Positions 27,472-36,287 of a stretch of DNA of 64,000 nucleotides are shown here, piece after piece (within the stretch, counting starts at the first letter, position 1; every line of letters starts with the position of its first letter). Origin of the DNA: Bacteroidota bacterium (GTDB taxonomy: Bacteria; Bacteroidota; Bacteroidia; Chitinophagales; BACL12); contig JADJIS010000003.1 in NCBI GenBank assembly GCA_016706865.1, positions 2,108,001-2,172,000 of the forward strand, in the 5' to 3' direction. The notes under the pieces were generated by a model, which saw nothing but the letters and a program-made list of their open reading frames with translations, was not told where the DNA came from and made no database searches. Made by a program: the position numbers and the translations under genes.

Positions 27472-27538
27472 TCCTATGTCCCATTTCCAATGTCCTATAT
27501 CAGTCCTATATCGTATGTCCTATTTCCTAAATCTCTAG
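27472..27538. repeat. Heptanucleotide array E, overlapping the M1 peptidase stop codon
   Basis: Units TCCTATG, TCCCATT, TCCAATG, TCCTATA, a four-base TCAG insertion, then TCCTATA, TCGTATG, TCCTATT, TCCTAAA and TCTCTAG. The last two units encode, on the minus strand, the end and stop of the M1 peptidase gene. Confidence 0.85.
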
Positions 27539-30500
27539 TTTCCGCATTAATTCAAACACATTCCCAATATCCAAATTCAACATAAAAGAAATTTTCTCTC
27601 CGTAGGGACCACCTTCAATTTGAGTTTTAATATCATCTGACCAAAGTAATGGGAAATATATTTCGAAAATATTGTTTGGCAAACGGATCATTACTCCGGC
27701 ATCGTATAATAATTTTCCGGAAATATCGGGATCAATTGACCCTAAGGTTCCGAGATCAGCAAATAATGCAACAGGGATATTAAATGGCAATGGCACTTCA
27801 ATATTTGCAGCAAATAATTTATCGTTGCTTGTAGCAATTCCACCGTTTAATCCGGGGGTTTTGAAAAATCCATCTGTCATGGAAATTTGTTGTGATTTAA
27901 TTCCATTGTCGCTGTTGCGCGCAAAATAAATTTCATCATAAAGGTCGTCGTTGAAACCATTATTACCGGATAAGGTAAATACATCCTTTGCGTAATCACC
28001 ATCAACAGAATAAATATTCATCAATCCTGCAAACAATCGCAGATCAACTCCATATTTCTTTTTTGGATATGTGTAAGTAATATTAAATTCCGTATAAAAT
28101 TTAAAGGCATCGTCATTCATTTCACCCACCACTCTTAGTGAATGTGGCAATCTGGTAATTTGATTGGAAAGCCGATACGACAATTCCTGAACAAAAAAGG
28201 AAGAAAACCCGGTTGTATTTATTAATCCTGCATCATCCACAAAAAAATATTTATCCTCTTCCATAATAAATAAATTTCGGAATTGAATAGTATGTTTTAA
28301 TTTGCTTTTAAATTCTTTTTTAGCAAGGTCAACTTCAATTTTTGTTTCAAATTTTCTAAACTGTGGAATTATATCCAGCGTATCATTTGGAGAAGTTACA
28401 GTAAAATCATCGTAACTGTAACTCATCACAGATTCTGAAATACGCAACCTATCGATAAATCCACTTTTCGGATAAATGTTTAATCCTATACTCCCCTGCC
28501 CTACTAAAGTTTCTGCGTTAAATGAGTACATAGGAGCAGCAACAAAATCAATTAAGGGTGTTGGCAAGATCATATTCCAAACACCCAGTCCCAACATAAA
28601 TCCATCGTTTTCGTTGGAACCAAAAATGGGTAAATAATTTATCGTAGTTCGAGTTGGATCATCCACCCCAAAGCCGGCAAATTTTAATTGCAGGGGTTCA
28701 ATTGTTTTAAATACACCTGAAGTTTTTATTGTATTATTTTCTCTTTCAGTTTCGGGAATTGTTTGTTGCGCATCAATTTTTAAATGCGTTACATTCCATT
28801 CACTTTTATAATTTACATAAATGGTCTGACTATTCGTAAATCCTCTGAACCAATCCGTTCTTAAAATACTGTCGCCATCCATTAAACTTAATGAAAAGGG
28901 AGCCGGGATATCAGATTTATTTTCAATATCCACTGCCATTGCAGTTTTTCCTTTTTGGAATTTTCCTATGCTATAATCAGGACCTCTATCTGAGTTAATT
29001 AATTTTTCGAAGAACCATGCATAATTTTCACCTGTTTCTGCTTCAAATAATTTTTGCATGTCACCGGGATACACATGTTTAAATTCGTAGGTATCATAAT
29101 ACGTATGCATTATGCGATCGAATTCATCTTTTCCTAAAACATCAGTTAAATAACGGAAAAAATATGCGGTTTCCATGTACATTACCAAACCATAATTAAT
29201 TGGCGTAAATGCAGTAGATGGTGTATTAACTGCTTGCGATTTATTTTGTTTTATACACACCTGATTTATATTCCAAACTATATTATCATCTGAACTTGTA
29301 TCCACACCAATTAAATTTGCAAGTACGGGTGGTACGCCAATAGCATTTCTTTCAGTGTAATAGGTATCCATATACCGATTTTCATAATAGGTATTTATTC
29401 CCTCATCCATCCAACCGTGAACACGTTCATTGCTTCCTATAATTCCGTAAAACCAATTATGTCCAACCTCATGCGTAATTACATTATCCAAAGATTCTGC
29501 ATCCAGATCACCTGATAATACTGTTATAGTTGGATATTCCATTCCACCTGCACCTTCCACTTCCAGCGAACCATCAACTGCTTGTGCAACATTCCATGGA
29601 TATTCACCAACATTTTCTGAATAAAATAAAACTGCGCGATTAATATATTCACAGGCTTTTTTCCATTCATCGGCATGTTCATCATTAAAATATGCATAAG
29701 TAGTAACTGTTCTTTCCGACTCCGGTAAAACAATTCCACTTTTCATTACATTAAATCTTTTGTCAGCAAACCACGCAAAGTCATGCGAATTTTTTAATTG
29801 ATATTCAATTGTTTTTGTTTTTTCTGAGGATGGAGGAAATGAAAGATCGGTAGTATCAAATTTATTTCTTTCTGTTTCTCTTGCAATTTTATCTAAAAAT
29901 GCAACTTCACTTTTTGTTTGCAGATCACCACTTGCCCCCACCACATAATTTTCGGGAACGGTAATAAAAACATGAAAATTTCCGAATTCACTGTAAAATT
30001 CACCCTGATCCAAATACGGTATCGGATGCCATCCCTGCGCATCATACACAGCCGGTTTAGGATACCACTGCGAGATCTGGTATTGTTGTCCGGTATGTCC
30101 CATTCTCGAAAAACATTTTGGGATCTTTACATGAAAAGTGGTTTTAATGCTAATTGTTTCGCCTGATTTAACCGGAGAGTTGAGTATTAATTTGGCGATA
30201 TCGGGATTTTCTTCATCATATTCCAGTTTAACATCATCACCACCAACTTTAAAATTCAAATTATCAATATACCCTCTATCCTCCTCTTTTGCATATTGAA
30301 AAGTTTGGCTTCCCTGTTCAAATTTTTGTCGGGCGAAAGCCGTTTTGGTGTTTTTATAGGCATTTGGCCATAAATGTATCCAGATAAAAGCCAGGTCGTC
30401 GGGCGAATTATTAGTATAACGTATTGCCAATGAGCCATTCAGCGCATGGTTTACGTCATCCAGGGTAACATTTATCTCATAATCCACATTTTGCTGCCAA

Positions 30501-30580
30501 TAACTCGTTGTTTGAGCTGAGACAGAACGCTGTAAATTAACGGTCAATATCGCTATAAGTAGTAAAACCAGTTTGTTCAT
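27527..30580 (-). CDS. M1 family zinc metallopeptidase
   Basis: The product is about 1017 residues and has an N-terminal signal peptide (MNKLVLLLIAILTVNLQRSVSAQ). A beta-rich domain is followed by the thermolysin-like M1 catalytic domain. The zinc motif is VITHEVGHNWFYG, with ligands His370 and His374, catalytic Glu371 and the third ligand Glu393 in WMDEGINTYYE. The usual GAMEN exopeptidase motif appears as AGGMEYPT. A long C-terminal part without a sorting domain has beta-barrel-like character, suggesting outer-membrane association. It is inferred to be periplasmic or surface located and to trim peptides. The start is the ATG at 30580; a TTG one codon upstream is less likely. Its 3' end is made of heptad-repeat sequence. 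Confidence 0.9.
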   Translation of the reverse strand: MNKLVLLLIAILTVNLQRSVSAQTTSYWQQNVDYEINVTLDDVNHALNGSLAIRYTNNSPDDLAFIWIHLWPNAYKNTKTAFARQKFEQGSQTFQYAKEEDRGYIDNLNFKVGGDDVKLEYDEENPDIAKLILNSPVKSGETISIKTTFHVKIPKCFSRMGHTGQQYQISQWYPKPAVYDAQGWHPIPYLDQGEFYSEFGNFHVFITVPENYVVGASGDLQTKSEVAFLDKIARETERNKFDTTDLSFPPSSEKTKTIEYQLKNSHDFAWFADKRFNVMKSGIVLPESERTVTTYAYFNDEHADEWKKACEYINRAVLFYSENVGEYPWNVAQAVDGSLEVEGAGGMEYPTITVLSGDLDAESLDNVITHEVGHNWFYGIIGSNERVHGWMDEGINTYYENRYMDTYYTERNAIGVPPVLANLIGVDTSSDDNIVWNINQVCIKQNKSQAVNTPSTAFTPINYGLVMYMETAYFFRYLTDVLGKDEFDRIMHTYYDTYEFKHVYPGDMQKLFEAETGENYAWFFEKLINSDRGPDYSIGKFQKGKTAMAVDIENKSDIPAPFSLSLMDGDSILRTDWFRGFTNSQTIYVNYKSEWNVTHLKIDAQQTIPETERENNTIKTSGVFKTIEPLQLKFAGFGVDDPTRTTINYLPIFGSNENDGFMLGLGVWNMILPTPLIDFVAAPMYSFNAETLVGQGSIGLNIYPKSGFIDRLRISESVMSYSYDDFTVTSPNDTLDIIPQFRKFETKIEVDLAKKEFKSKLKHTIQFRNLFIMEEDKYFFVDDAGLINTTGFSSFFVQELSYRLSNQITRLPHSLRVVGEMNDDAFKFYTEFNITYTYPKKKYGVDLRLFAGLMNIYSVDGDYAKDVFTLSGNNGFNDDLYDEIYFARNSDNGIKSQQISMTDGFFKTPGLNGGIATSNDKLFAANIEVPLPFNIPVALFADLGTLGSIDPDISGKLLYDAGVMIRLPNNIFEIYFPLLWSDDIKTQIEGGPYGEKISFMLNLDIGNVFELMRKLEI

Positions 30581-30741
30581 CAAATAAATTTTGGGTTAAA
30601 GATAGAAGGAATTGTTTTTGCAGTGTTAATGTTATAGGTAGGCAAAAGGTTACAAATTGCCTGTTCTTTTCAATTTTGGGTCAGTTTTGTTTTATTTGGA
30701 TTAAAGTTTTACAAAATCAACGAAACTTATTTTTGAAAAAC

Positions 30742-30749
30742 TAAATTTG
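30742..30749 (+). promoter_or_regulatory. -7 promoter box TAAATTTG of the TPR gene
   Basis: Exact TAnnTTTG match, seven bases before the ATG at 30757, implying an extremely short leader or a further start. Confidence 0.4.
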
Positions 30750-30756
30750 CATTAAT

Positions 30757-32172
30757 ATGATGAATGAGGATTTTAACGAAAGGGAAAACACAGAGATTGC
30801 GGAGTTGATTGAGTTGTTTGAAAAATGTTTAAGCAGCAACGAGCAGCACTATTTCGATGAAGACAGCCTGGAGCGCATTCTGGAATATTATGAAATGCGC
30901 AACCTCAGCGACCGTGCGGAAGCTGTGGTGGATTATGCCATTATGCAAAATCCTAACTCCTCAGACTTTCTTGTGCGCAAAGCAGAATTTTTACTCAACA
31001 GGAAAAAATACAAGGAATCACTGGAATTATTGGATAAGGCTTACCTTTTTGATACACGAGAAATTGACATTTTTCTTATTCGTTCCGACATCTATCTCGA
31101 AACAAATGAACCGGAAAAGGCAGCAGAAACACTTTTTGAGGCACTGAAAATTGCGGATAAGGAGGAACAGGATGTTATTTATGCCGAACTCAGCGATATT
31201 TACGAAATTCAGGAAGATTTCGAAAAAGCCTTTGATTGTCTTTCCAAAGCATTGGATATCAATCCAATAAATGAGGATGCACTTTTCAAACTTTCACATA
31301 TTGTCGACATGACCGACAAATACGACGAAAGTATATCCATACATACCGCTATTACCGAAAAAGAACCTTATGCCTGGTTGGCGTGGTATAATTTGGGTAA
31401 GGCATATATGGGATTAAGCCTCTTTGAAAAAGCAATTGAAGCTTTTGAATTTGTGATGGCAATCGACGAAAATTTCGACCTTGTTTATCGCGATGCAGCA
31501 GATATTTATTATCGCCTTGACGATTTTAAGAAGGCAATTGAAATGTTTGAAATTGCGCATGAAAAATCGGGAGGATATGAAGATTATAGTTTCCGTATAG
31601 GTTTATGTTATGAACGCATGGAAAATTATAAATCTGCACGTTTTCAATTTCGCAAAGCTGCGCGTCAGGATCCATTTATGCATGAAGCATATTTTCGCAT
31701 AGGGGAAACTTACCGCATTGAAGATCGTTTTGATGCCGCTTTGGTGAATTATAAAAAAGCATTAAAACTCGATGAGAGCAATGAGGATTATATCTGCACT
31801 ATTATCAGTATTTATAAAATGCTTGACAGAGATCCAGAGGTAATTAATTATTTAAATTGGTTGGTTAATGTGCGTCCTGATATTTTAACTTACTGGTTGG
31901 ATTATATTATTTATCTTCTTGATATTGAAAAATATGACCAGGTGATTGAAGTGACTGCCGAAGCAATAAACCGCTCAGGACATTATGCCGAATATTTTTA
32001 TCTGCAAAGTGCCGCTTTATTCCTAACAGGTAAAGAACGCGAATCCATTTCCGTTCTCGAACATGCATTAACTTTAGATTATGTTCGTCACGCAATTTTA
32101 TATGAAGTATGTAAAGATTTTGTGATGAACAAAAAGGTGCAGGATGTGATTAATCTTTATAATAATAATTAG
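30757..32172 (+). CDS. Tetratricopeptide repeat protein
   Basis: The 471-residue protein is all helical and built from about ten TPR units. Examples are EQDVIYAELSDIYEIQEDFEKAFDCLSKALDINP, the unit AWLAWYNLGKAYMGLSLFEKAIEAFEFVMAIDE and the unit AYFRIGETYRIEDRFDAALVNYKKALKLDE, each read as paired helices with the usual small residues at positions 8 and 20. There is no signal peptide, so it is cytosolic. It is probably a protein-protein interaction scaffold; the partner is unknown. Tandem ATGs occur at the start. A 7-bp periodic array begins one base after its stop codon. Confidence 0.9.
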   Translation: MMNEDFNERENTEIAELIELFEKCLSSNEQHYFDEDSLERILEYYEMRNLSDRAEAVVDYAIMQNPNSSDFLVRKAEFLLNRKKYKESLELLDKAYLFDTREIDIFLIRSDIYLETNEPEKAAETLFEALKIADKEEQDVIYAELSDIYEIQEDFEKAFDCLSKALDINPINEDALFKLSHIVDMTDKYDESISIHTAITEKEPYAWLAWYNLGKAYMGLSLFEKAIEAFEFVMAIDENFDLVYRDAADIYYRLDDFKKAIEMFEIAHEKSGGYEDYSFRIGLCYERMENYKSARFQFRKAARQDPFMHEAYFRIGETYRIEDRFDAALVNYKKALKLDESNEDYICTIISIYKMLDRDPEVINYLNWLVNVRPDILTYWLDYIIYLLDIEKYDQVIEVTAEAINRSGHYAEYFYLQSAALFLTGKERESISVLEHALTLDYVRHAILYEVCKDFVMNKKVQDVINLYNNN

Positions 32173-32173
32173 G

Positions 32174-32234
32174 GAGTGGTGAGTGGTGAGTGAGTGAGTA
32201 GTATGGGAAAAAGGGGTGAGTGGTGAGTAGTGAG
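32174..32234. repeat. Heptanucleotide array C, after the TPR gene
   Basis: GAGTGGT, GAGTGGT, then GAGTGAGTGAGTAGT, a short interruption, and GGTGAGT, GGTGAGT, AGTGAGA. It begins one base after the TAG stop. The unit sequence is unrelated to arrays A and B but the period is the same. Confidence 0.75.
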
Positions 32235-32305
32235 ATCGACAGCCGAATGATTATGCTCCGCATTAAACTCCTTCAGACCTTTTAACCCCTACGAACGAAC
32301 CCTGT

Positions 32306-32385
32306 CAACCCTGTAAACCTTGCCAACCCTGTAAACCTTGCCAACCCTGTAAACCCTGCCAACCCTGTAAACCTTGCCAACCCTG
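32306..32385. repeat. 18-bp minisatellite, four full copies
   Basis: Four tandem copies of CAACCCTGTAAACCTTGC (one T-to-C change) and a partial fifth. The unit is itself two related 9-mers. Similar CAACCC words continue on both sides of the array. Confidence 0.9.
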
Positions 32386-32513
32386 GCTTTCCCCCCTCAA
32401 TTGATAGCCACACTGAAAAAGTGAGACCATCAAGTCGCTTGATTTTCGCACTAAACCCATTCAACCCCTTCAACCCTGCAAATACTCGGTTGCCTCAATT
32501 TTTTGGCGGTTTC

Positions 32514-32548
32514 ATTCTCAATTCTCAACGCTCCATTCTCAATTCCTC
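32514..32548. repeat. Heptanucleotide array D, upstream of comA
   Basis: ATTCTCA, ATTCTCA, ACGCTCC, ATTCTCA, ATTCCTC. It lies just upstream of the comA promoter box. The remainder of the 32173-32589 gap has no gene. Confidence 0.75.
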
Positions 32549-32559
32549 TTGTTTATCAC

Positions 32560-32567
32560 TATTTTTG
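32560..32567 (+). promoter_or_regulatory. -7 promoter box TATTTTTG of the comA cluster
   Basis: Exact TAnnTTTG match, 22 bases before the ATG at 32590. No good -33 TTG at the usual distance. Confidence 0.45.
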
Positions 32568-32589
32568 CACCGCACTATTTTAACCGTGA

Positions 32590-33348
32590 ATGAACTTTGA
32601 ACTAAGCAGTCTTCCCCAGAGAAACGCGAAACCCCGCACACATGGCATTACAATGGTAATGGACAAGGGATTAAGCATCAGGGAAGCAGAAGACCTTTTA
32701 ACTGTTTCTGAACCTTATATCGACTTACTTAAACTTGGTTTTGGGACTGCTTTTGTTACTCCGAAAATTGAGGACAAGCTAGCAGTTTATAGAAATGCCA
32801 ATATTCCTACCTATTTCGGGGGTACTCTCTTTGAGGCTTTTGTAGCGAGAGATCAATTTGACGATTATTTGCGGTTGCTGGAAAAATATAAAATGCAATA
32901 TGCGGAAGTGAGTGATGGTTCTATTGAATTGGAGCATGATGTTAAATGTGATTATATCTCCAAATTGGCAAAACACGTTACTGTTTTAAGTGAAGTTGGA
33001 TCAAAAGATGAAACTAAAATATTAGCTCCCTACAAATGGATAGAGCTGATGAAAAAAGAAATTGAAGCAGGAAGTTATAAAGTGATAGCAGAAGCTCGTG
33101 AAAGCGGAACTGTTGGAATTTATCACAGCAAAGGTGAGGTGCGCAGCGATCTTATAGATGAAATTTTAACTGTAATTTCTGAAGATAAAATTATCTGGGA
33201 AGCTCCGATTAAAAGTCAGCAGGTTTATTTTATTAAATTATTAGGTGCCAATGTAAATCTTGGAAATATCGCACCTAATGAAATTATTCCACTCGAAACT
33301 TTACGCCTTGGATTAAGAGGTGATACATTTCATCACTTTTTGAAATAA
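32590..33348 (+). CDS. Phosphosulfolactate synthase family protein (ComA-like)
   Basis: The 252-residue TIM-barrel protein matches the ComA family. Segments include THGITMVMDKGLSIREAEDLL, IDLLKLGFGTAFVT, IPTYFGGTLFEAF, YAEVSDGSIEL, VLSEVGSKDE and KVIAEARESGTVGIYHSKG. ComA condenses phosphoenolpyruvate with sulfite to give (2R)-phospho-3-sulfolactate, the first step of coenzyme M synthesis in methanogens. Bacteroidota do not make coenzyme M, so here it may supply sulfolactate-derived precursors, for example cysteate for sulfonolipids. That link is inference. It leads a tight same-strand group with the DedA protein (12 bases on) and aroE. Confidence 0.88.
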   Translation: MNFELSSLPQRNAKPRTHGITMVMDKGLSIREAEDLLTVSEPYIDLLKLGFGTAFVTPKIEDKLAVYRNANIPTYFGGTLFEAFVARDQFDDYLRLLEKYKMQYAEVSDGSIELEHDVKCDYISKLAKHVTVLSEVGSKDETKILAPYKWIELMKKEIEAGSYKVIAEARESGTVGIYHSKGEVRSDLIDEILTVISEDKIIWEAPIKSQQVYFIKLLGANVNLGNIAPNEIIPLETLRLGLRGDTFHHFLK

Positions 33349-33360
33349 TAGCATTACTAA

Positions 33361-34023
33361 ATGGAATCTATACATTGGTTTATTGATACCTTTCTGCATT
33401 TGGATAAATACCTCGCTGAATGGATCACTACATATGAAAATTGGATATATGTGATCATGTTCATGATCATTTTTATTGAAACCGGTATTGTTATCTGGCC
33501 ATGGCTCCCCGGTGACTCTCTTTTATTTGCCGCAGGAACTTTTTGTGCAATTGGATCACTCAATATTTTTATTTTAATTCCACTTTTGATCATTGCAGCA
33601 ATTTTAGGAGATACATCCAATTATTTTATTGGAAAATATTTTGGTGAAAGAGCAATGAAATTAAAATTTCGGGGTAAACAAATATTAAAAGCAGAACACC
33701 TGGATAAAACACATAAGTTTTATGAAAGACATGGTGCTAAAACCATTATCCTCGCTCGTTTTGTTCCTATTGTGCGCACTATAGCTCCTTTTATTGCAGG
33801 TATGGGAACCATGACCTATAAAAAATTTCTTACCTATAATATCGCGGGAGCATTACTTTGGATCCCATCCATTACAATATTAGGATTTGCTTTAGGACAT
33901 AACGAATATGTGAAAAAGAATTTTGAAATTGTTGTTCTGGCAATCATTTTCATTTCTATAATTCCTATCATTGTGGAATTAATAAAAGGTAAAATGGCAA
34001 AATCAAATAAACCTGTTCCATGA
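33361..34023 (+). CDS. DedA family membrane protein
   Basis: The 220-residue protein has about five hydrophobic segments and the DedA (SNARE-associated/VTT) signature. This includes FIETGIVIWPWLPGDSLLFAAG, then AILGDTSNYFIGKYFGERAMK and ARFVPIVRTIAPFIAGMGTM, with the conserved Glu, Gly-Asp and Arg residues. DedA proteins are inner-membrane lipid flippases or scramblases that recycle undecaprenyl phosphate or phospholipids in characterised bacteria. The specific lipid here is unknown. Its stop overlaps the aroE start by four bases (ATGA), so the two are translationally coupled. Confidence 0.92.
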   Translation: MESIHWFIDTFLHLDKYLAEWITTYENWIYVIMFMIIFIETGIVIWPWLPGDSLLFAAGTFCAIGSLNIFILIPLLIIAAILGDTSNYFIGKYFGERAMKLKFRGKQILKAEHLDKTHKFYERHGAKTIILARFVPIVRTIAPFIAGMGTMTYKKFLTYNIAGALLWIPSITILGFALGHNEYVKKNFEIVVLAIIFISIIPIIVELIKGKMAKSNKPVP

Positions 34024-34760
34024 GAAAATTTGGTTTAATAGGATATCCGCTTACCCATTCCTTTTCTGAAAAATATTTTGCAGAAAAATTTGAGAAAGAA
34101 GAAATTGAAGACAGTAATTATTCCTTATTCCCATTAGAAAATATTGAAGATGTAAGATTTTTATTCGAAGTGGAAAAAGATCTTCATGGATTAAATGTCA
34201 CAATTCCATATAAAGAAACCGTAATACAATATCTAGATGACCTTGATAACACAGCACAAAAAATAGGTGCCGTTAATTGCATTAAAATAGATGAGATACA
34301 AAAGGTAGGATACAATACAGATTACGCTGCGTTTCGTGACTCACTAAAACCATTATTGAAAACACATCACAAAAAAGCATTGATACTTGGAACAGGTGGC
34401 GCATCAAAAGCGGTCAATTATGCACTTCAGGAATTAAATATTCAACCCGTTTTTGTATCTAGAAATAAATCGGAAAATAATTTTATTTATTCTGAATTAA
34501 CCGGAGATATTATTGCGGAATATCCTGTAATAATAAATTGTACTCCAACCGGCATGTATCCTGCAATAAATGTTGCTCCTGAAATACCATATCAGTCATT
34601 ATCAAAAAATAATTTGTTGTTTGATCTGATCTACAATCCAGAAAAAACACTATTTCTGCAACAGGGTGAGAAACAAGGAAGCATTATTAAAAACGGGTTG
34701 GAAATGTTGCAACTTCAAGCTGAATATGCCTGGGAGATCTGGAATACGGAACAGGAATAA
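34020..34760 (+). CDS. aroE: Shikimate dehydrogenase
   Basis: The 246-residue enzyme reduces 3-dehydroshikimate to shikimate with NADPH in the aromatic amino-acid pathway. The shikimate-binding motif is GYPLTHSFSEKYF at 8-20. The catalytic lysine is Lys65 in NVTIPYKE, NTDYAAF provides the conserved Asp, and the nucleotide loop is LGTGGASKAVNYAL. NCTPTGMYP and GLEMLQLQAEYAWEIW complete the C-terminal domain. The length is slightly short but normal for this phylum. No other aro gene is adjacent. Confidence 0.93.
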   Translation: MRKFGLIGYPLTHSFSEKYFAEKFEKEEIEDSNYSLFPLENIEDVRFLFEVEKDLHGLNVTIPYKETVIQYLDDLDNTAQKIGAVNCIKIDEIQKVGYNTDYAAFRDSLKPLLKTHHKKALILGTGGASKAVNYALQELNIQPVFVSRNKSENNFIYSELTGDIIAEYPVIINCTPTGMYPAINVAPEIPYQSLSKNNLLFDLIYNPEKTLFLQQGEKQGSIIKNGLEMLQLQAEYAWEIWNTEQE

Positions 34761-34787
34761 ATTGCACCTAAAATCCGGGCAAAAACA

Positions 34788-35705
34788 TTATTTATTATCC
34801 TCGCTAAAATAACATTTTATAGAACTCACATTTCTCTGAAATTCCATATGGTAGGTAAATGTTATCATACCTCCGAAAATATAAGAATCATTATTATTAG
34901 GATCACCTCTTCCACCCTCAGGTTCTATCAAGTCGGGTCGGGTGCCATCAGAAGTATTGGAAAGTGCAGCAGCCATAACTGCTTTTTCGAGATCGTAGTG
35001 TAAAAAATAATAATCCGGATTTGGATAATAAGAACTCACATCGTCAATATAATCGGTTGTTGTTAGACGTGCTGCCATTTCAAAACCCAAAACCCAGTTA
35101 TTGTAGGTCAAAATTCTGAAGCCTCCACCTAATGGAAAACAAACTGCAATTTTTGAATACTTTTTTCTATCGGGGTATTCCGGTAAACCCTGACCTTCAG
35201 TGCCTAACTCCTGTAAATTAACCCATTCTCCGTCATACTTGGCCTGCGGATTAAAATAAAACGCTCCTATTCCTCCATATATGTAAGGCGACCATCTTTT
35301 CTTTTTTATTCCAGTAAATCTATTCATCGACAATTCAATCATCCCTGATGCCTCAACAATTGGTGATCTGAAACTCAGATTTCTATAATGTCTGAATTCA
35401 TTATCGCTGAGTGCATCATCTCCTTTTAACATGGAGGCAAGCGCATTAAATCGAAAAGCTGTACGGGGAATAATTTCTTGTCTGTAAACAATACCAAGTG
35501 CAGGCCTGGTAACCTCAGGGTCGATGTCCCAGAAAAATGCTCGTCCAACATCATCTGATCCGCCCAGGTCGCCCAAAAAGCTGGAAAAGCCCAAATTCAC
35601 CCCAAACTCTCTGGATAATACAATTGGCTGTGCTTTCAGCAATGAATTATGCCAAAACATACCAATGGTAATCGCCAGAAACGTTATGAATGATTTTTTA
35701 GACAT
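34788..35705 (-). CDS. DUF6089-like outer-membrane protein
   Basis: The 305-residue product begins with a signal peptide (MSKKSFITFLAITIGMFWHNSLLKAQ), then REFGVNLGFSSFLGDLGGSDD. This GxNLGxSxYxGDLGG opening, followed by short barrel strands such as YIYGGIGAFYFNP and GGGFRILTYNNWVLGFEMAARLT, is characteristic of DUF6089 outer-membrane proteins of Bacteroidota. The role is unknown; a beta-barrel in the outer membrane is likely. I chose the ATG at 35705. The frame extends 33 codons further upstream but without a signal-peptide start. Confidence 0.8.
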   Translation of the reverse strand: MSKKSFITFLAITIGMFWHNSLLKAQPIVLSREFGVNLGFSSFLGDLGGSDDVGRAFFWDIDPEVTRPALGIVYRQEIIPRTAFRFNALASMLKGDDALSDNEFRHYRNLSFRSPIVEASGMIELSMNRFTGIKKKRWSPYIYGGIGAFYFNPQAKYDGEWVNLQELGTEGQGLPEYPDRKKYSKIAVCFPLGGGFRILTYNNWVLGFEMAARLTTTDYIDDVSSYYPNPDYYFLHYDLEKAVMAAALSNTSDGTRPDLIEPEGGRGDPNNNDSYIFGGMITFTYHMEFQRNVSSIKCYFSEDNK

Positions 35706-35894
35706 GTTGTGTTGATGCTTAGGGGACAACGAAAATCTAACATTTTTTAACAATAACAAAATTTGTGACCCTAAATACCAAATATTATTTAAGTTCCCCG
35801 CCAAAATGGTAAGGAAATTATAAAACGAAATTGCCGTGTTACTTATTTTTTCGTTGAATAGCTACTTAACCTTACTATGGTGTGTATAAGCTTA

Positions 35895-36206
35895 TCAGGC
35901 CTTAGCGGTAGGACCAAAATTCATTGGAATACCCCCAAAACCTTCATTATCCTTGATATCACCATGCGTATTCTCAAATTTTGAAATATTATCAGTAAGT
36001 GCCTTTAAAAGCCTTTTGGCATGCTGAGGGGTCATCAGAATTCGGCTTTTAACCTTTGCTTTAGGCACACCCGGCATAACTCTGATAAAATCTATAACAA
36101 ATTCAGCACTGGAATGTGTAATTATGGCAAGGTTGGAATAGATCCCTTCGGCAATTTCCTCAGAAAGTTCTATGTTCAGTTGATTTTTGTCTTTTAAATC
36201 GCTCAT
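35895..36206 (-). CDS. DUF3467 domain-containing protein
   Basis: The 103-residue protein matches DUF3467: NQLNIELSEEIAEGIYSNLAIITHSSAEFVIDFIRVMPGVPKAKVKSRILMTPQHAKRLL, read as two beta-alpha units. Proteins of this family are cytosolic, found across Bacteroidota and other phyla, and have no known function. The gene is divergent from the L,D-transpeptidase gene, with 81 bases between the starts. Confidence 0.9.
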   Translation of the reverse strand: MSDLKDKNQLNIELSEEIAEGIYSNLAIITHSSAEFVIDFIRVMPGVPKAKVKSRILMTPQHAKRLLKALTDNISKFENTHGDIKDNEGFGGIPMNFGPTAKA

Positions 36207-36287
36207 TTTCGGTTATTTACTTGTAAAATTATCGGTAAAATCGGGTTTCTCGAAATTGTTTTGCAATTTAGGCCAACCTTTTTTGCC

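Noticed and set aside
32282..32473. 63-codon minus-strand frame with repeated GLARFT
   Set aside because: Produced only by the 18-bp minisatellite.
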